Positions 13,188-25,000 are shown, counted from the stretch's first letter. The stretch is 64,000 bases of DNA from Scalesia atractyloides (GCA_947069175.1 CAMTDV010000012.1:38162341-38226340), one strand, 5' to 3'. Translations and numbers: made by a program. The notes: generated by a model not told the origin, from the sequence alone.

Positions 13188-15005
13188 ATGAATCTTATCA
13201 TAAAAACTCCCCACAACTATCTTCCAAAATTCAAAAAAACCAACAATAACACTGCGTTTCACTCCATGATTGATGTTCTACAAACATCATCATACAAAGA
13301 TTGTTACTAGCCAAAGCTCCAATTTATATCGACACCCTTCGCCAATTTTGGGCAAATGCTGAACTCCAAGTTCAAAAAAAAAGTCCTTTGCCATCACTTC
13401 AAAGATTGGACAGTCACTTATTCAAATCTTTCCATCTACTATCTCCACCACCTTCGGTCTTAACAACCTTGATGACCCCACTTCTTTCTCAAAGAAACAT
13501 TTTCACGACGAATTCATCGGGCGAGGATATGAAGGTCAGTTATTAGGTATTACCATTTTCAGACCTGAATTTTCCGCTGACATGAATTATTTTTCCACAC
13601 CCTTTTACTATGCTTGTCAGCCAAAACAACCGCTTTTAACGTAATACCTTTAAATATTCAATACCTGGGTTATGCTAGTTTAACCAAATCAAAATTTAAC
13701 TTTTCTTAGGTATTGTTTTCTGATTTAGTTGCAAATTTTAATAATCTTAAAAAGGGTAAAGATTTTTTGATACACCCTAGGTTGTTGAGTTTCTATTTAC
13801 AAAAACAAGTTTCTGAATATGATTTTCAATAAGGTGTCATTTGTGAAGCTGGCAACCTTAAACATGAAAGATTTACTAGGCTCTCAACACAAAAACCTAA
13901 GGTGTTGAAAAGTAAAGCAAAAGAGACTGAGCAAATTTTGACTACTTTATAACCACTGCTCCTTCTGTTGCTGAGCCCACTACTCTTGGTGAACATGGCA
14001 CTACAACCAGTGCTGTGCAACACACACCACTTAATCCCAAAAAGAAACCCACCATATCCACAACGCCCACCAAACACCCCAAAAAGGTAGCTCTGGAAGA
14101 TGAGATCCTAGATGTCTTACCTGTGACAACACCAAAGTTACTTACAACCACTGCTGCTACTTCCTTACAATAGTTGGTTCAAAGATCTCCACCATCACAA
14201 GTTCCTCTTGTTTCCTCAAAAAGGAACAAGTTGTAAAAACAGGGACACCACACTATGAGGCAGATGATTCAATTGAACATTTGTTCTCAAGCCCCTCTCC
14301 CAGGGCTATGTCTCTTTCTACTCCCTTACCCACTTCTCCAATACCACCCACATTTATACCTTTGATTGAAGCAACAGAGTAAACTCAGACACTCATCAGT
14401 CCCTCTCACTCACCTATTAAAGAGAGTCAACTTCCACATTTGACTGAGTATGAGAAAACTCTATTTGCTAGCCCACAAGCAATTGAGGAGGTTACACCAC
14501 AAGAGTTAAATGTAACTTTTGGTGGTAGTTCAAGTGAAACAACTACTACAACTGCTGATACAACAGTGGCTCAGTTAGACAGTGCTTACATACATAAGAC
14601 TTCCTTGAAGGCAACAACTAGTGAGGCTACAATTGTATCCTCTGAGCCTGTTGGAAGTCCCTAGAACCAAGAACAAGGGGAATTTGGTTCCGAAACTATG
14701 GAGTTTACTCCTGTAGAAGATCCAAATACAACTACCACTAGTAGGAATTCAGATGATCCTATTAAATTAGGTGATGAATTAAGATATAACGAACTGACAG
14801 AGAGGATGTCTTCCATGGAATCATCAATTGATGACCTCAAAAACCATGATGAAGCAACTCCTACAAAACTCCCAACCTCAACCATCTCCCACACAAAATG
14901 CTGATGAGCTATGGAAGGTTGTCCAACCAATCATCCTAACTCAGAGACAATTAGCCGATATTCAACATGAAATCATATGAAACTGATCTGCAACATGGTC
15001 GAGGC
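13188..15005 (+). pseudogene. SIRE third (post-pol) ORF, 5' part, broken
   Basis: Starting at ATG 13188 the sequence reads MNLIIKTPHNYLPKFKKTNN, then AFHSMIDVLQTSS and IYIDTLRQFWANAE. This FH-x-I/M-D-x-L ... Y-x-x-x-x-x-x-FW pattern is the usual N-terminus of the extra ORF that follows pol in SIRE-type elements (often called env-like). Frameshifts and stops follow, then a Thr/Ser/Pro-rich region (14240-14900), a short acidic/coiled stretch (14780-14860), and NMVEA at about 14992-15006. The frame is cut by the 4.3-kb LTR insertion after gaggc (15001-15005) and resumes at 27557. Function of this ORF is not established; no membrane segment is clear in these pieces. Confidence 0.75.
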
Positions 15006-15956
15006 TGAAACTCATTGCATTCAACCGTGTAAACAAGTGTAAATCAACAACGATGCCATACTTATATTAATTTGCAACCAATGTTTACAAGTTTCCAAAA
15101 GTGAAATCATAAGTTTCCAAACAGTTTCACATTGTCATCAAAAATATAGTTTAAGTTACATTGCTCCATAACAAAAGATAGGCATGTTGAGGTTTTGACT
15201 TCTATATGCCCATACGAGGTTGGGATATAAGAGGCAAATCCTCCAAAAGGTGGTATTTGTTTTCATGTCATTCCCATTTTTCCCGGAAATGTTTCACCGG
15301 TTCAAGTCTTGCATCCTGAAATACATGTAATTTTAAAAAGTCAACAAAAGTTGGTGAGTTCATGTAGTTATTGTTTTCTTATAAAATGTCATGTTTGTAA
15401 TCTAGTAATGAAATCTGAGTATGTTATTAGCATTCATGGGGTTTAAGGATCTATCAGAGTGTCACGAGCACCCTGACATACATGCCATAAGTAAGCAACC
15501 AAACTGAGACAACTTTGACATCATTGGGATCACAAAAGCACACCTAAGGGTTTACCAACCAGGAGTGGAGCGCGCCTCAAACTCAATAGATCTATACCTT
15601 TTACACCTTGGTCACTAAGTGATTAATGGTTACTATTGTCATCATCCTACTTACACATATTTGATCGTGTTATCAGCTAAACCCATAGCTAACATACTGT
15701 TTGTTATGACATGTATTCCCCCTCGATGTTTTTAAAAACAAAACTTTGAAATAATTGAAAGGAGGGACATGAATGTAACATTTGTCAAAAACGGGTTTTC
15801 AAAACCCACTCCGTTTGTAATCGAATATCAAGTTATAAAAGACACGTTGAATATTTATGATTATTTTGATATAAAATGATACATAATTAATAAATAAACT
15901 AAACTATAAAAATTATATTTGATAAAAAGTTAAAACAAAATAAATAAAAAAAATAT

Positions 15957-16043
15957 GTCGCTGCCGGGACTCGAACCCGGGTCAGCCAAAACAACTCCAA
16001 CGACTTAACACACACACTCACATCACCACTCCGCCACTTTGTG
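15957..16043 (-). other. tRNA-like module, antisense to the LTR (family-D solo LTR)
   Basis: On the minus strand it contains a box-A-like segment (TGGCGGAGTGGT) and a perfect T-arm: CCGGG, loop TTCGAGT, CCCGG. The acceptor ends do not pair well and no normal anticodon arm is visible, so it is tRNA-derived or tRNA-like, not a tRNA gene. The counterpart in LTR D is at 58505-58573. Confidence 0.65.
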
Positions 16044-16879
16044 TTTTCTGTTATCTCTAGGAAACAAATGAAATTTATACACAAACTCGGTTAAACCGGT
16101 TGCGCCAACTGAAAAACGGAAATCGGCAAATCAATCGTCAATTCGCTTGTTTACTCGCACATTCAGTTTATAACCGATGCACCGATGATTTTTAATCAAG
16201 TCGGAATTGATTAAACATAAAGTCTCATCATTATCGGTTTTTATAACCAAAAAATCATCAAGTCCAGATTACTTCAACTTCAGACCACTCTCGCGACTCA
16301 GAAATATCATACAAACATCCCATTTCACTTTCGTCACATTTTCAGACCGTCAGAACGTCTAAATCAACTCGCCGGAATTTTCTGCAAAAGTCGCCGGAAA
16401 ACCGTATTCATCCTCAAACGGTAAATCTTTCAATATCATTGTAGTTCAACAATTGTTAGACTATTTCTAACTTAAACCTCTCAATTGAAATTGAATTCAG
16501 GCGCTGTATTCAACTAATTCTAGTTCACCGGAACTTTCCTGAAAATCTTTATTTCCGTCTGTGAAACGGTAAGGACCTTCAATCCCGCTGTTAACGTTTG
16601 ATTATCACTTCAATTCCACGATTGACTAATCAAAACAGTTAATTGTCTTGCTCAGTTGAAGAGCATAAAAACAGGGACCGACACATTGCCGGAAATCTGA
16701 AATAAACCGTTCATCGGTATGTTCACCTCTAATTACCGTCTCTGCCATTTCATTTAAGCTTTAATAATGTTTATAAATCGTAAAAACAAGGAACGGATAG
16801 TAAATCAGTTGACTGTAATTTGAATGAAGAAGACGAAGTTAATTAAGTTATAAGTATATTTAAAACCAGTAAAATGAAC

Positions 16880-16956
16880 GGGTTAGACACACAGTCCAGC
16901 GGTGGACTGTGTGCAAAACATATACGCATGTCCCGAGTTCGATCCCTGATACACGC
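16880..16956 (+). other. tRNA-like module 1 (sense)
   Basis: Starts GGTTAGACAC, followed by a perfect 11-bp hairpin CACACAGTCCA / TGGACTGTGTG with loop GCGG (16888-16913), then a variable segment and a box-B-like GAGTTCGATCC. The 3' half of the T-stem is degenerate. Confidence 0.65.
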
Positions 16957-17049
16957 ACTTCTTATATAATAAAATGCCTTTTTGTTTAAAAACTAAACCG
17001 GGTTAACTCAGTTAGTTATTAAGTATAATAAAAATTGAGATAATAACCA

Positions 17050-17128
17050 GGTTAGACACACAGTCCAGCGGTGGACTGTGTGCAACATTAAGTCACACGT
17101 CGCGAGTTCGAAACCCGTCACTGGCACC
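17050..17128 (+). other. tRNA-like module 2 (sense)
   Basis: Same layout as module 1: GGTTAGACAC, perfect 11-bp hairpin with GCGG loop (17057-17082), variable segment, then GCGAGTTCGAAAC. It lies about 170 bp after module 1. Confidence 0.65.
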
Positions 17129-17217
17129 GGTTCGTTAAATTAAAATGTTTTTGAAATTAAAAGAATTTTGGTTAAACCGAATTAGTATATAAATATAATT
17201 AAAAACAAGATTATTTC

Positions 17218-17294
17218 GGGTTAGACACGTAGCTCAGTTGGTAGAGCTGCGTGCACGCGTACGGGAGGTCCGGGTTCGAGCCTCACCCGGCGCA
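17218..17294 (+). other. tRNA-like module 3 (sense), closest to a real tRNA D-arm
   Basis: GGGTTAGACAC is followed by TAGCTCAGTTGGTAGAGC, a canonical tRNA D-arm and box A. This is extended into a 10-bp stem, CACGTAGCTC / GAGCTGCGTG (17226-17253), with one T-G pair. A box B, GGGTTCGAGCC, follows. The T-stem 3' side is degenerate and there is no acceptor pairing, so I do not call a functional tRNA gene. Confidence 0.7.
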
Positions 17295-18678
17295 AACACT
17301 TCCACTGACCGAACCGGTCAATAAGTCAACAAGTCAACGGTCAACGGTCAACGCAAAATAAACAATTTTTTTTAATATTTTTATTTATTTAATTTAATTT
17401 AAAAATCAATTAAAAATACTTAAAAATAACATTTTTAAAGATAGAAAATAGCCTTAAACTCACCAAAATATATCTAAAAATTTCATTAAAATCCTCAATA
17501 AAATCCACTCATTTAATATATTTTTCCGGTATTATTTAGGTTAGTATCTCTCGTTTTTCCGCTCATCTAATTCGTGCGCATCTCACCATCTCCAATCCAA
17601 CGCACCCAAGGTGAGTGAATCTTTACAAATTCCCCGTTTTAATCACGTTTTGGGGTGTATCATGTGTCTTGATATATATTATTTTTAAACCATTGTGCAT
17701 ACATCATATCATGAACTTGTGTATTCAGTTTGTTTCTGTTGTGTAGTTATTGTTGGATGCAATTTATTATTTTCAGTACATGCAATTTCATAGGCCGCCG
17801 CTCCCCATTACATTATGAGCGTTGAGCATGTTCCTCATTTCATTATGAGGTTGAACCTGGCGTGCCCACATACGATCGGCTCCGTTTGATTGAGCCTTGA
17901 TCGCACAGACATTTTCATTTTCAGTACATGCAATACGATCGGCTCCGTTTGATTGAGCCTTGATTGCACAGTTTCATTTATGTTATTTATCGTATGATGT
18001 TGGTATGTTCATGTATGCTGTCATATGTTATTGTATGTTATAGTTGTGATTGCTATTTTGCCACTGCTTGATTATTTACATTTGTTCATTTATGATTATG
18101 CACAATTTTTCATTGATAAACTAACAAGAAATTCATTAATAAATGTTTATCTAATAAGGTTCACTCGCCAACTTATGTTGACCCAAAAACCCCCATTTTT
18201 ACACATGATACAGGTGAACCAGCAACAGCTAGGAACACACAGGATTGGACTAGAAGAATAAAATGATTTAAAGTTGGGATTGTTATGTTTAGTTTATTTC
18301 CTTTGTATTGTATGAACATGTTTGGATATTTGGAAATGTAACTTTGACTTTATTAAATATGAAACATATTAGTAAATGTCATGAGCTTTGGTGATAACCC
18401 AATTATGCCCCGACTCTTATTCCGCTGCGGGTCGGGGTGTGACAATGAACTCATTGTTTTGCGTTCCGTAAGTCGTCCTTATTGGAATTCGAGTGTCCGT
18501 ACACGTGTGTAACGTACATGTGTATTAACTTCATTAGACACAGAGGTCTCATTGGACCTCGTACAAGTTGTTCATCTTGAATTCTTGTTATGTATTTATT
18601 TATCATATTAGAACAACTTTAATGTTATTATATTGTTGGTAGTTCGTTTGTTCGATTATTATTTATATACATATATTT

Positions 18679-18729
<51 letters not shown>
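18679..18729. repeat. (CA)n/(TA)n microsatellite
   Basis: A CA dinucleotide run passing directly into a TA run, inside the 4.3-kb LTR. Confidence 0.97.
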
Positions 18730-18732
<3 letters not shown>

Positions 18733-18797
18733 TGTCATTATTCGGTCGTGTGTGAACGTGCCTCGCCCTTCACATGTTCTCGTGCCTTGCACGCGTG

Positions 18798-19084
18798 TCA
18801 TTGGGCCTAGCCCATGTCTTTATGTGATTGGACCTAGCCCATGTAATTATGTGATTGGGCCTAGCCCATGCCTTTATGTGATTGGGCCTAGCCCATGTAA
18901 TTATGTCATTGGGATTAGTCCATGAAATTATATGATTGGGCCTAGCCCATGAAATTATGTGATTGGGCCTAACACATGAAATTATGTGATTGGGCCTAGC
19001 CCATAAATTTATGTCTTTGGGCCTAGCCCATGTGTTTATGTGATTGGGTTTAGCCCACGTATTAGTGAAATGGGCGTAGCCCAA
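18798..19084. repeat. 27-bp minisatellite, about 10.5 units
   Basis: Units resemble tgattgggcctagcccatg plus 8 more bases. Each carries the small inverted repeat GGGCCTAGCCC. Because 27 is a multiple of 3, the minus strand stays open and reads a repeated (N/R)HI-x-x-WARP peptide (104 codons, 18770-19084). I read that as a repeat effect, not a gene. The corresponding part of the 2629-6939 copy has no such array. Confidence 0.9.
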
Positions 19085-19399
19085 AATTAATTTCCCAAGT
19101 CCATAAGTATATAATCTTGCATTTTTATAATTTCCATAAATGTTGTAGTTTATAAGTATTCTATTATACTTATATAAAATCTCTTGGAAACTTTTATATA
19201 TTTCAACTTTCCGGATTTTGGTTATCGGTAATATATTCGTTAAGCGTCTATAAATATATTATTTTTAGACGTGTCGTCGTGGTCATTTAATATATATATT
19301 TCAGCGTCGAAAGTCTCTCACGTGTCGTAGTAGCTCTTCATGATGGCGATATGTTCGTTGATTGACGGTAAAATGATGTATTGTATAAATTTGACCATT

Positions 19400-19427
19400 G
19401 TCCGAATAGTCCGCACGTCCGACTATT
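19400..19427. repeat. 28-bp direct repeat, left flank of the gag-only element
   Basis: Identical to 24973-25000 except for one C/T difference. The two copies touch the left and right ends of the gag-only element, where a 5-bp TSD would be expected. Confidence 0.85.
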
Positions 19428-19851
19428 TGTAAGTCCCGTTAATCCGGATCTAACTCCGATATCACACAATCACCAAGGATGGGCGGAATCCAAACTTGAT
19501 GATCTTCAAGACAAACCGAAATGATGAAGAACAATACGAATTCACTTTATCACCTTGCACATGATTCTATTACTTGAACAAGCAAAATCGTCTGGTACAA
19601 GATGGAGGTTCTCTAGAGAAAACCTAATAGTCTACCACAAAACTTAACCCTAGAAATAACATAAGCTTAGCTTATATACCTAGGGTAAGGCATAACCCTA
19701 ATGGGCTTGCCTGGCCCACATGGCCTATGGCATGCCCAAATGACATATAAAGGTCCAAACCTAACACAAACTAACCCAATTAAGCCCAGTTAGCTCCCAT
19801 AGACCGTTGCGTATATTTGATGCTTCAGTCTCACACTTCTAGAATCTAACA
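19428..19851 (-). repeat. 3' LTR of gag-only element copy 1
   Basis: 424 bp, TGTAAGTCCC ... TCTAACA on the plus strand; near-copy of 24549-24972. Confidence 0.92.
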
Positions 19852-19862
19852 ATCTCCCCTAG
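19852..19862 (-). promoter_or_regulatory. Polypurine tract of gag-only element copy 1
   Basis: The minus strand reads CTAGGGGAGAT directly before the 3' LTR. The equivalent in copy 2 is CTGGGGGAGAT. Confidence 0.8.
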
Positions 19863-21802
19863 ACTGATGCATCAAATTCTCTTGATAGCATAAATTCAGC
19901 AACGTCTTCAACGGGACTATGGTTGTCGCTATGCTGTAAGTGTTGTGAAAGTCAGTCTCATACTTCTTGGACCTCACACTTGAACGAACTTTCAGCACTG
20001 GGTATCTTTCTTTAGCTCTTGTGGTTAGCTTCATATCAGGGTCTTGATCAGCTTTGCTTGAAACATCTTTGTCAAAAAGAATGTGAGAGGAGGAACCTCA
20101 GCAGCTCTTTTCTTCTTCAATCTTTCTCTTTCAAGCAAGCAGGTTCACATGTACTTCTTCAAATGTACTATCACTGTCAGACAATGACTGGACTCTGAAT
20201 CTTCTGACTCAGATACACTTTGCTGTTATGATGCTTCATGTTTTGTCGGCAACTAACAGCATCTCAATTTTCAGCAACCCCTGTTTCTTGATCTAAATCA
20301 AGATCTGCACAATTCTCAGAAATTTATAAGCAAAACATTCTTATGCAACAGGGAGAGTACCGCAGAACACTTGGTACATCCAAGTACCTGTACTTGGATC
20401 AAAATTCAAATCTCTTTCATATTTTGATGATTAGTTCAATCTTCAAGAACGGTTAATAATTTTTAATAAAACAAATAAAGCACTCTATTTTTGGATTTTT
20501 TTTAAATTTTCTATTTTTTTAAATTTATTTATTTTATTTTTTTAAATGTAAGAATATATAAACAGAAACAAAGAAACTAAATCAATAGTTACAACTATAC
20601 AATTGCAATGGATCAAACTCGTTTTCAGGCAGACCAAGGAACACTTTTCGGTGCGAACCTATTCAGACTGGTCTATGCGATTGCCAATATGTTTATCAAC
20701 TTAAACTTTAACGCTCAACTTTCATTTTTCAACTTCGTGATATGCTTAAGGTAGTATTATACTATAATATCCGTGCATCCCATACCATGACATACCCCCG
20801 CGATCAAGGTAAGCACAACGATTCATCGTAGCCGGTGAGTATACTGAGATCATTCTTTATTTTTACAACGTCAGACTATTGGTGAACAGGTCAGTACTTT
20901 CGTACAACAGAGTGACCAATAGTATCTGACGAGGGTTAGGAAAATACCTTATTTGGTATGTTTGAATTCATGGAATTTTCTCATAATGAGATTAGGTTTT
21001 AGCCCTTCTATTTTGGCTCTTTTAAAGATATCCTGACTGTGCCTAGGTCTGCATATAATCTAGATGAAAAGAAGGGCAGCCAAGATATCCTTGGATGACT
21101 CAACAACATAAAGACCCGAAACTTCAGATGTTGGCTATTTATTAACACAAGATTTAAGACCATAAAATCATACGCCGATGGTATGTTACCCACAAGATAC
21201 ATAGTTCGTTATGTTTATATCACTTATTATCTTTTAATAACTTTGAGCATTAAGCCTATCGACATATCACATTAGATCCTAGTCTTTTCAGCTACAACAC
21301 CTTACATGTATCAGTCACGCCCTTTCACAAATATTCATTTCATTTCCCATGACTTTTTATTTTTGTATTTTTCTGTTTTTCAAATAATGTTTTTGTATTT
21401 TTCTAATTTTCTCCCCCTCAAACAATACATATATACCTATATCGCCCTCTTCCCCTTAAATTTGTGCTCATATACTTTATGCACAAATTTACCTAATAAA
21501 GAAGACATCTGCACAAAGTTTTAAACAAAAGGAAAAGGAAAATATTTTTGTTTTTTTTGCTTAACCGTTCCGTCATTAGATTAAAAACTAATCAATTTCA
21601 AAAATAAAGCATGAAATTTAAATTTGTACCTTTTTGCTGATCTTTTCTTACCTCATCTCCTCCAAAGAAACATCACAATCGTAAAAATTTGAACCTTTTT
21701 GCAACAGTGAGAGGTTATCCTTCATGTCCCTGGAACAACCGCTACCAACATTCCAGAGATTGTCAACAGCTCCTCCTTGGTTGTTCCTGAAAAAGAAGAA
21801 GA
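19863..21802 (-). other. Non-coding 3' region of gag-only element copy 1
   Basis: About 1.9 kb with no retroelement domain in any frame. It is conserved in order with 34121-36129 of copy 2, for example the block with ataccatgacatacccccgc near 20780 and 35020, and the poly-T/pyrimidine-rich stretches near 21340 and 35660. The conservation shows it belongs to the element. Confidence 0.7.
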
Positions 21803-23760
21803 TTAGTAAGACAGTGGGACCCAGGCCATCGTGGTCCTGGGTTTCCCTGAAGCATCAAAATAAGACACTTCTTTAAGACACAAGTCCCCTTTTGTTTCGA
21901 GGATTGGCGATGTTGCTACTGATTTGGATTTGGGTTTGGGTTTCCAAATCTGTTTCATTTTAACAAACGCGGTAGTTGCCTTTGATTGAGCTACTTTGGC
22001 TGTTTTAGGTTTAGTCATTTTAGAAACAGATTTTTGTTTCTGAACAGCCTTGCGTTTGTTTTTGGCAACATTCCAATCCCCATCAGATGGTTTAACCTTG
22101 AAATTCACATTCTTCATTGCCTTAGGTGATGATACCTTCATCGGCTTGGAATGATTGTTATTCTTTGGTCTAACCTTCTGATTTTTAGCATGACACGGAA
22201 CATGGGGACCATGTGTGTAGTTTCGAGCGATGTGACCAGGAATGCCGCAATTAAAGCACGTTTGTCTCTTCACATATAAAACATTCTGATCAGCTTGATT
22301 TGCTCTTGCAGGCCTTGAAGGATGAACTGATCCCTTCTGTGCTCGCCTTCTTTTCACGTGTCTTGCAGACGAAAAAGAATTTGGATGTTTCTACTTATCG
22401 TTTGCAAGGGCCTTCTTCTATTGTGGAGATTTCTTTTGATTTTTCTTCTTTGGTTTAGACTGCAATTCTTCTTCAGAAATCTCCCCAACCTTTCCAAAAG
22501 CTTTGCGAGCACGGTCAAAAGCATATTTTTCACATTTTCCATTAAAGACCGGCTTAACAAAAACATTTTTCACAATACTAGCCTTTTGAGGGCTATTGCT
22601 GCCCACTGATGATTTTGGAGAGCGTGATTGTCCTTGACGTTTGAACTTCTGCTTTCTTCGTCTCCGATTGCTCGTTTCTGCTCTTTTAGCTTGCTCAGAA
22701 CCTTTTCATCAGAAGCAGAAGGTTCAGATTGTTCAGTTTGTGCACTTGGAGCCTTGTTCACATCAACTGTCTCTTCATAGGCTGACTCATTTGAAGAGTT
22801 AACAGCACCAGATGGTTCCCGTGTGTCTGACGTATATCACTTGGTTTGCCGTACACCATATGCTATGCTTTCTAAATATCTTCGTCGGTTTTAGGCATTG
22901 TTTTTTAGTTGTGATTATACGGTGGGGCAACCTGATTGAATCCCAAACCCTTCCCTTTGTTCCCCTTATATGCAGCTGCACATTGCACACGTCTTGAACA
23001 AGCTTGCTGGATGTATCAAACTTCTTTATATTAACTTCATTTTGTTGATATTTTCCAGTAAGAAGTCCCAGCTCAACTCTTACCAAGTCTCTTTCTATGG
23101 TTTTTGATTCTAATCTGGTTTTGTAATCATGGACCCAACATTTTTGTTGATTTACGTCCAGGTGGAGCTGAGCTATGTCTTTCTTTTGAGCTTCAACCTT
23201 TTCTTTGAGTAACTTGTTACTTTCTCGAAGGCTGATGCACTGAGCTATTGCATTGTTGTATTCATCGGTCATTTTGGAATTAAGAGCCCTGACTTGAGCA
23301 ACCCTATTCCTACAAGGTTAAGTGCACAAAAGATAGTTGACTGTGTCAATGGGCGAGCATGATTTGTCAGCGTTAGTTTGTCTTGAGGTCGAGTTTGGGG
23401 TGCTGGGCTGCTGATTGCTGCTTGCTGGGCTGTTGATTTCTGTTTGGACACTTCTTCAGGATGAGACGCTGTTGATTTAGCGTATAGATCTTGGAGATCT
23501 TGGTTTGATTGTAAACGATCCCATAACCAAGATACAAAGGAGTCTTTGTCATCTCCTAGAATGCTATCCAACTCATCTCTTACTTCCTCTTTTCGCCTCC
23601 CATGTTCAAGCAATCGCGTAACATAGTTAGCAACCAGATCAACATTGTAGTCTCCGATAAACTCATTCAGCTTTTCCACGACTTCATCCCGCAGGCTCGA
23701 GTTTTGATTTTGTGCTGGACTGAGAGCTATGTTCGAGTGCTGAGCTTGGGCTGCAAACAT
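21803..23760 (-). pseudogene. gag of the gag-only element, copy 1, frame-broken
   Basis: Reads in pieces from ATG 23760 (MFAAQAQHSN...; 23269-23760) through 22799-23272 (coiled-coil-like, LRESNKLLKEKVEAQKKDIA), 22418-22761 and 21803-22357. The last piece has a zinc knuckle, CFNCGIPGHIARNY, where the final Cys is Tyr (copy 2 keeps Cys), followed by a Lys-rich tail and the terminal MAWVPLSY then stop. Gag would form the particle and bind RNA. At least three frame changes break it. Copy 2 has the same start and end, so the gag boundaries look real. Confidence 0.8.
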
Positions 23761-24055
23761 CTTCGGGAAAGCGAAACCGTACCGGTAAACACGATAAAAA
23801 CTATCCGAAAACTGTTTTTACCAAAATGTACCGTTAGACTCGTCTCAACGATACGATTCCAATGATATATAATGTCCGATGCTGATTTTAGGAATTTTCG
23901 CGCCTTTTTTGTCCTAAAAATCACCCGAGTCTAACCGTGCAACCGGTTTGTTAAGATTGTCTGTGGATCAAATTATGTGTCTAAAAATGTTCAACTCCGG
24001 TTACGTCAGCTGGTTAACTTTCACCTTTTTGGCTTCAACTCGGAACATTACCAAA

Positions 24056-24440
24056 TTCGGAACAGTGACTCGTATTAACAATCCGAGATGGAATCTCAAA
24101 CAGTGATCTGATATGCTAATCTGAGATGGTGATTCGGAACAGTAATCCGGAATGCTACCAGATACACAGCAACAGTGAGAATCCGGAATACTATCAGATA
24201 CAAAGCAACAGTGAGAATCCGGAACAGTAATCCGGAATGAAAGTCTATCCGAATTCGGAACAACTACGAATCCGGAATCTTTGAAGATTATCCAGAATAT
24301 TTGAAGGTTATCCGAAATCCTTGAAGATTATCCGAAATCCTTGAAGATTTATCCGAAATCTATCAGAAATTCAAGATTTTTATCCGGGAATGCAGCCAGA
24401 AACTCCGAAATCCTTTAATGTTGATCCGAAATGCTTGAAT
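24056..24440. repeat. Leader minisatellite of gag-only element copy 1
   Basis: Short repeats built on atccga(a/g)at. They include about four units close to atccgaaatccttgaagatt near 24290-24370 and earlier aatccggaa/cagtgagaatccgg variants. It lies between PBS and gag. Confidence 0.85.
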
Positions 24441-24533
24441 CTTCTTCGTGTTTTTCGTGTTCTTTGTGTCTTTCAGCAGAAACCGAACAGAATCTTGTAA
24501 TATCAGATCTGAGCCTGGAAAACAGGTTCAACA

Positions 24534-24546
24534 GGCTCTGATACCA
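24534..24546 (-). promoter_or_regulatory. Primer-binding site, tRNA-iMet type
   Basis: The minus strand reads TGGTATCAGAGCC two bases inside the 5' LTR, complementary to the 3' end of plant initiator tRNA-Met. This fixes the element on the minus strand. Confidence 0.9.
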
Positions 24547-24548
24547 CT

Positions 24549-24972
24549 TGTAAGTCCCGTTAATCCGGATCTAACACCGATATCACACAATCACCAAGGA
24601 TGGGCGGAATCCAAACTTGATGATCTTCAAGACAAACCGAAATGATGAAGAACAATACGAATTCACTTTAACACCTATTACACGATTCTATTACTTGAAC
24701 AAGCAAAATCGTCTGGTACAAGATTGAGGTTCTCTAGAGAAAACCTAATAGTCTACCACAAAACTTAACCCTAAAAATAACATAAGCTTAGCTTATATAC
24801 CTAGGGTAAGGTATAACCCTAATGGGCTTGCCTGGTCCACATGGCCTATTGCATGCCCAAATGACCTATAAAGGTCCAAACCTAACACAAAATAACCCAA
24901 TTAAGCCCAGTTAGCTCCCATAGACCGTTGCATATATTTGATGCTTCAGTGTCACACTTCTAGGACCTAACA
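24549..24972 (-). repeat. 5' LTR of gag-only element copy 1
   Basis: 424 bp, partner of 19428-19851. Confidence 0.92.
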
Positions 24973-25000
24973 GTCCGAATAGTCCGCACGTCCGATTATT
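24973..25000. repeat. 28-bp direct repeat, right flank of the gag-only element
   Basis: Partner of 19400-19427 (27 of 28 identical). Confidence 0.85.

Larger units (their letters stand above)
15774..18444 (+). mobile_element. Family-D solo LTR (2671 bp) with tRNA-like modules
   Basis: Begins TGTAACATTTGT and ends GGGGTGTGACA, flanked by the perfect 5-bp TSD atgaa (15769-15773, 18445-18449). It matches, in opposite orientation, the 3' LTR of gypsy element D (56496-58823). The match includes both termini, the tRNA-like modules and the Pro/Ser-free non-coding remainder. No internal sequence is attached, so it is a solo LTR left by LTR-LTR recombination. It sits inside the 4.3-kb LTR. Confidence 0.92.
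19428..24972 (-). mobile_element. Gag-only LTR retroelement, copy 1 (5545 bp, non-autonomous)
   Basis: Two 424-bp LTRs (19428-19851 and 24549-24972; TGTAAGTCCC...CTAACA on the plus strand) bracket about 4.7 kb. The minus strand carries in order: PBS, about 0.8 kb leader with a minisatellite, a gag-like region (23760 down to 21803), and about 1.9 kb of non-coding sequence to the PPT. No protease, integrase, RT or RNase H is visible in any frame, so replication would need proteins from another element. The LTRs differ at very roughly 4% by eye. Copy 2 is at 33719-39391. The gag type resembles Ty1/copia gags of Asteraceae. It is inserted in the 4.3-kb LTR. Confidence 0.88.

Noticed and set aside
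17218..17294. Functional tRNA gene
   Set aside because: D-arm and box B look right, but the acceptor stem does not pair, the T-stem 3' side is degenerate and no 5-bp anticodon stem is seen; a parallel module in LTR D shows the same defects.
18770..19084. 104-codon minus-strand ORF with repeated WARPNHI peptide
   Set aside because: It is wholly explained by a 27-bp minisatellite whose unit is a multiple of three.
20600..21700. Hidden pol remnant in the gag-only element
   Set aside because: No RT, integrase or RNase H motif in any frame in either copy (also checked 34121-36129).
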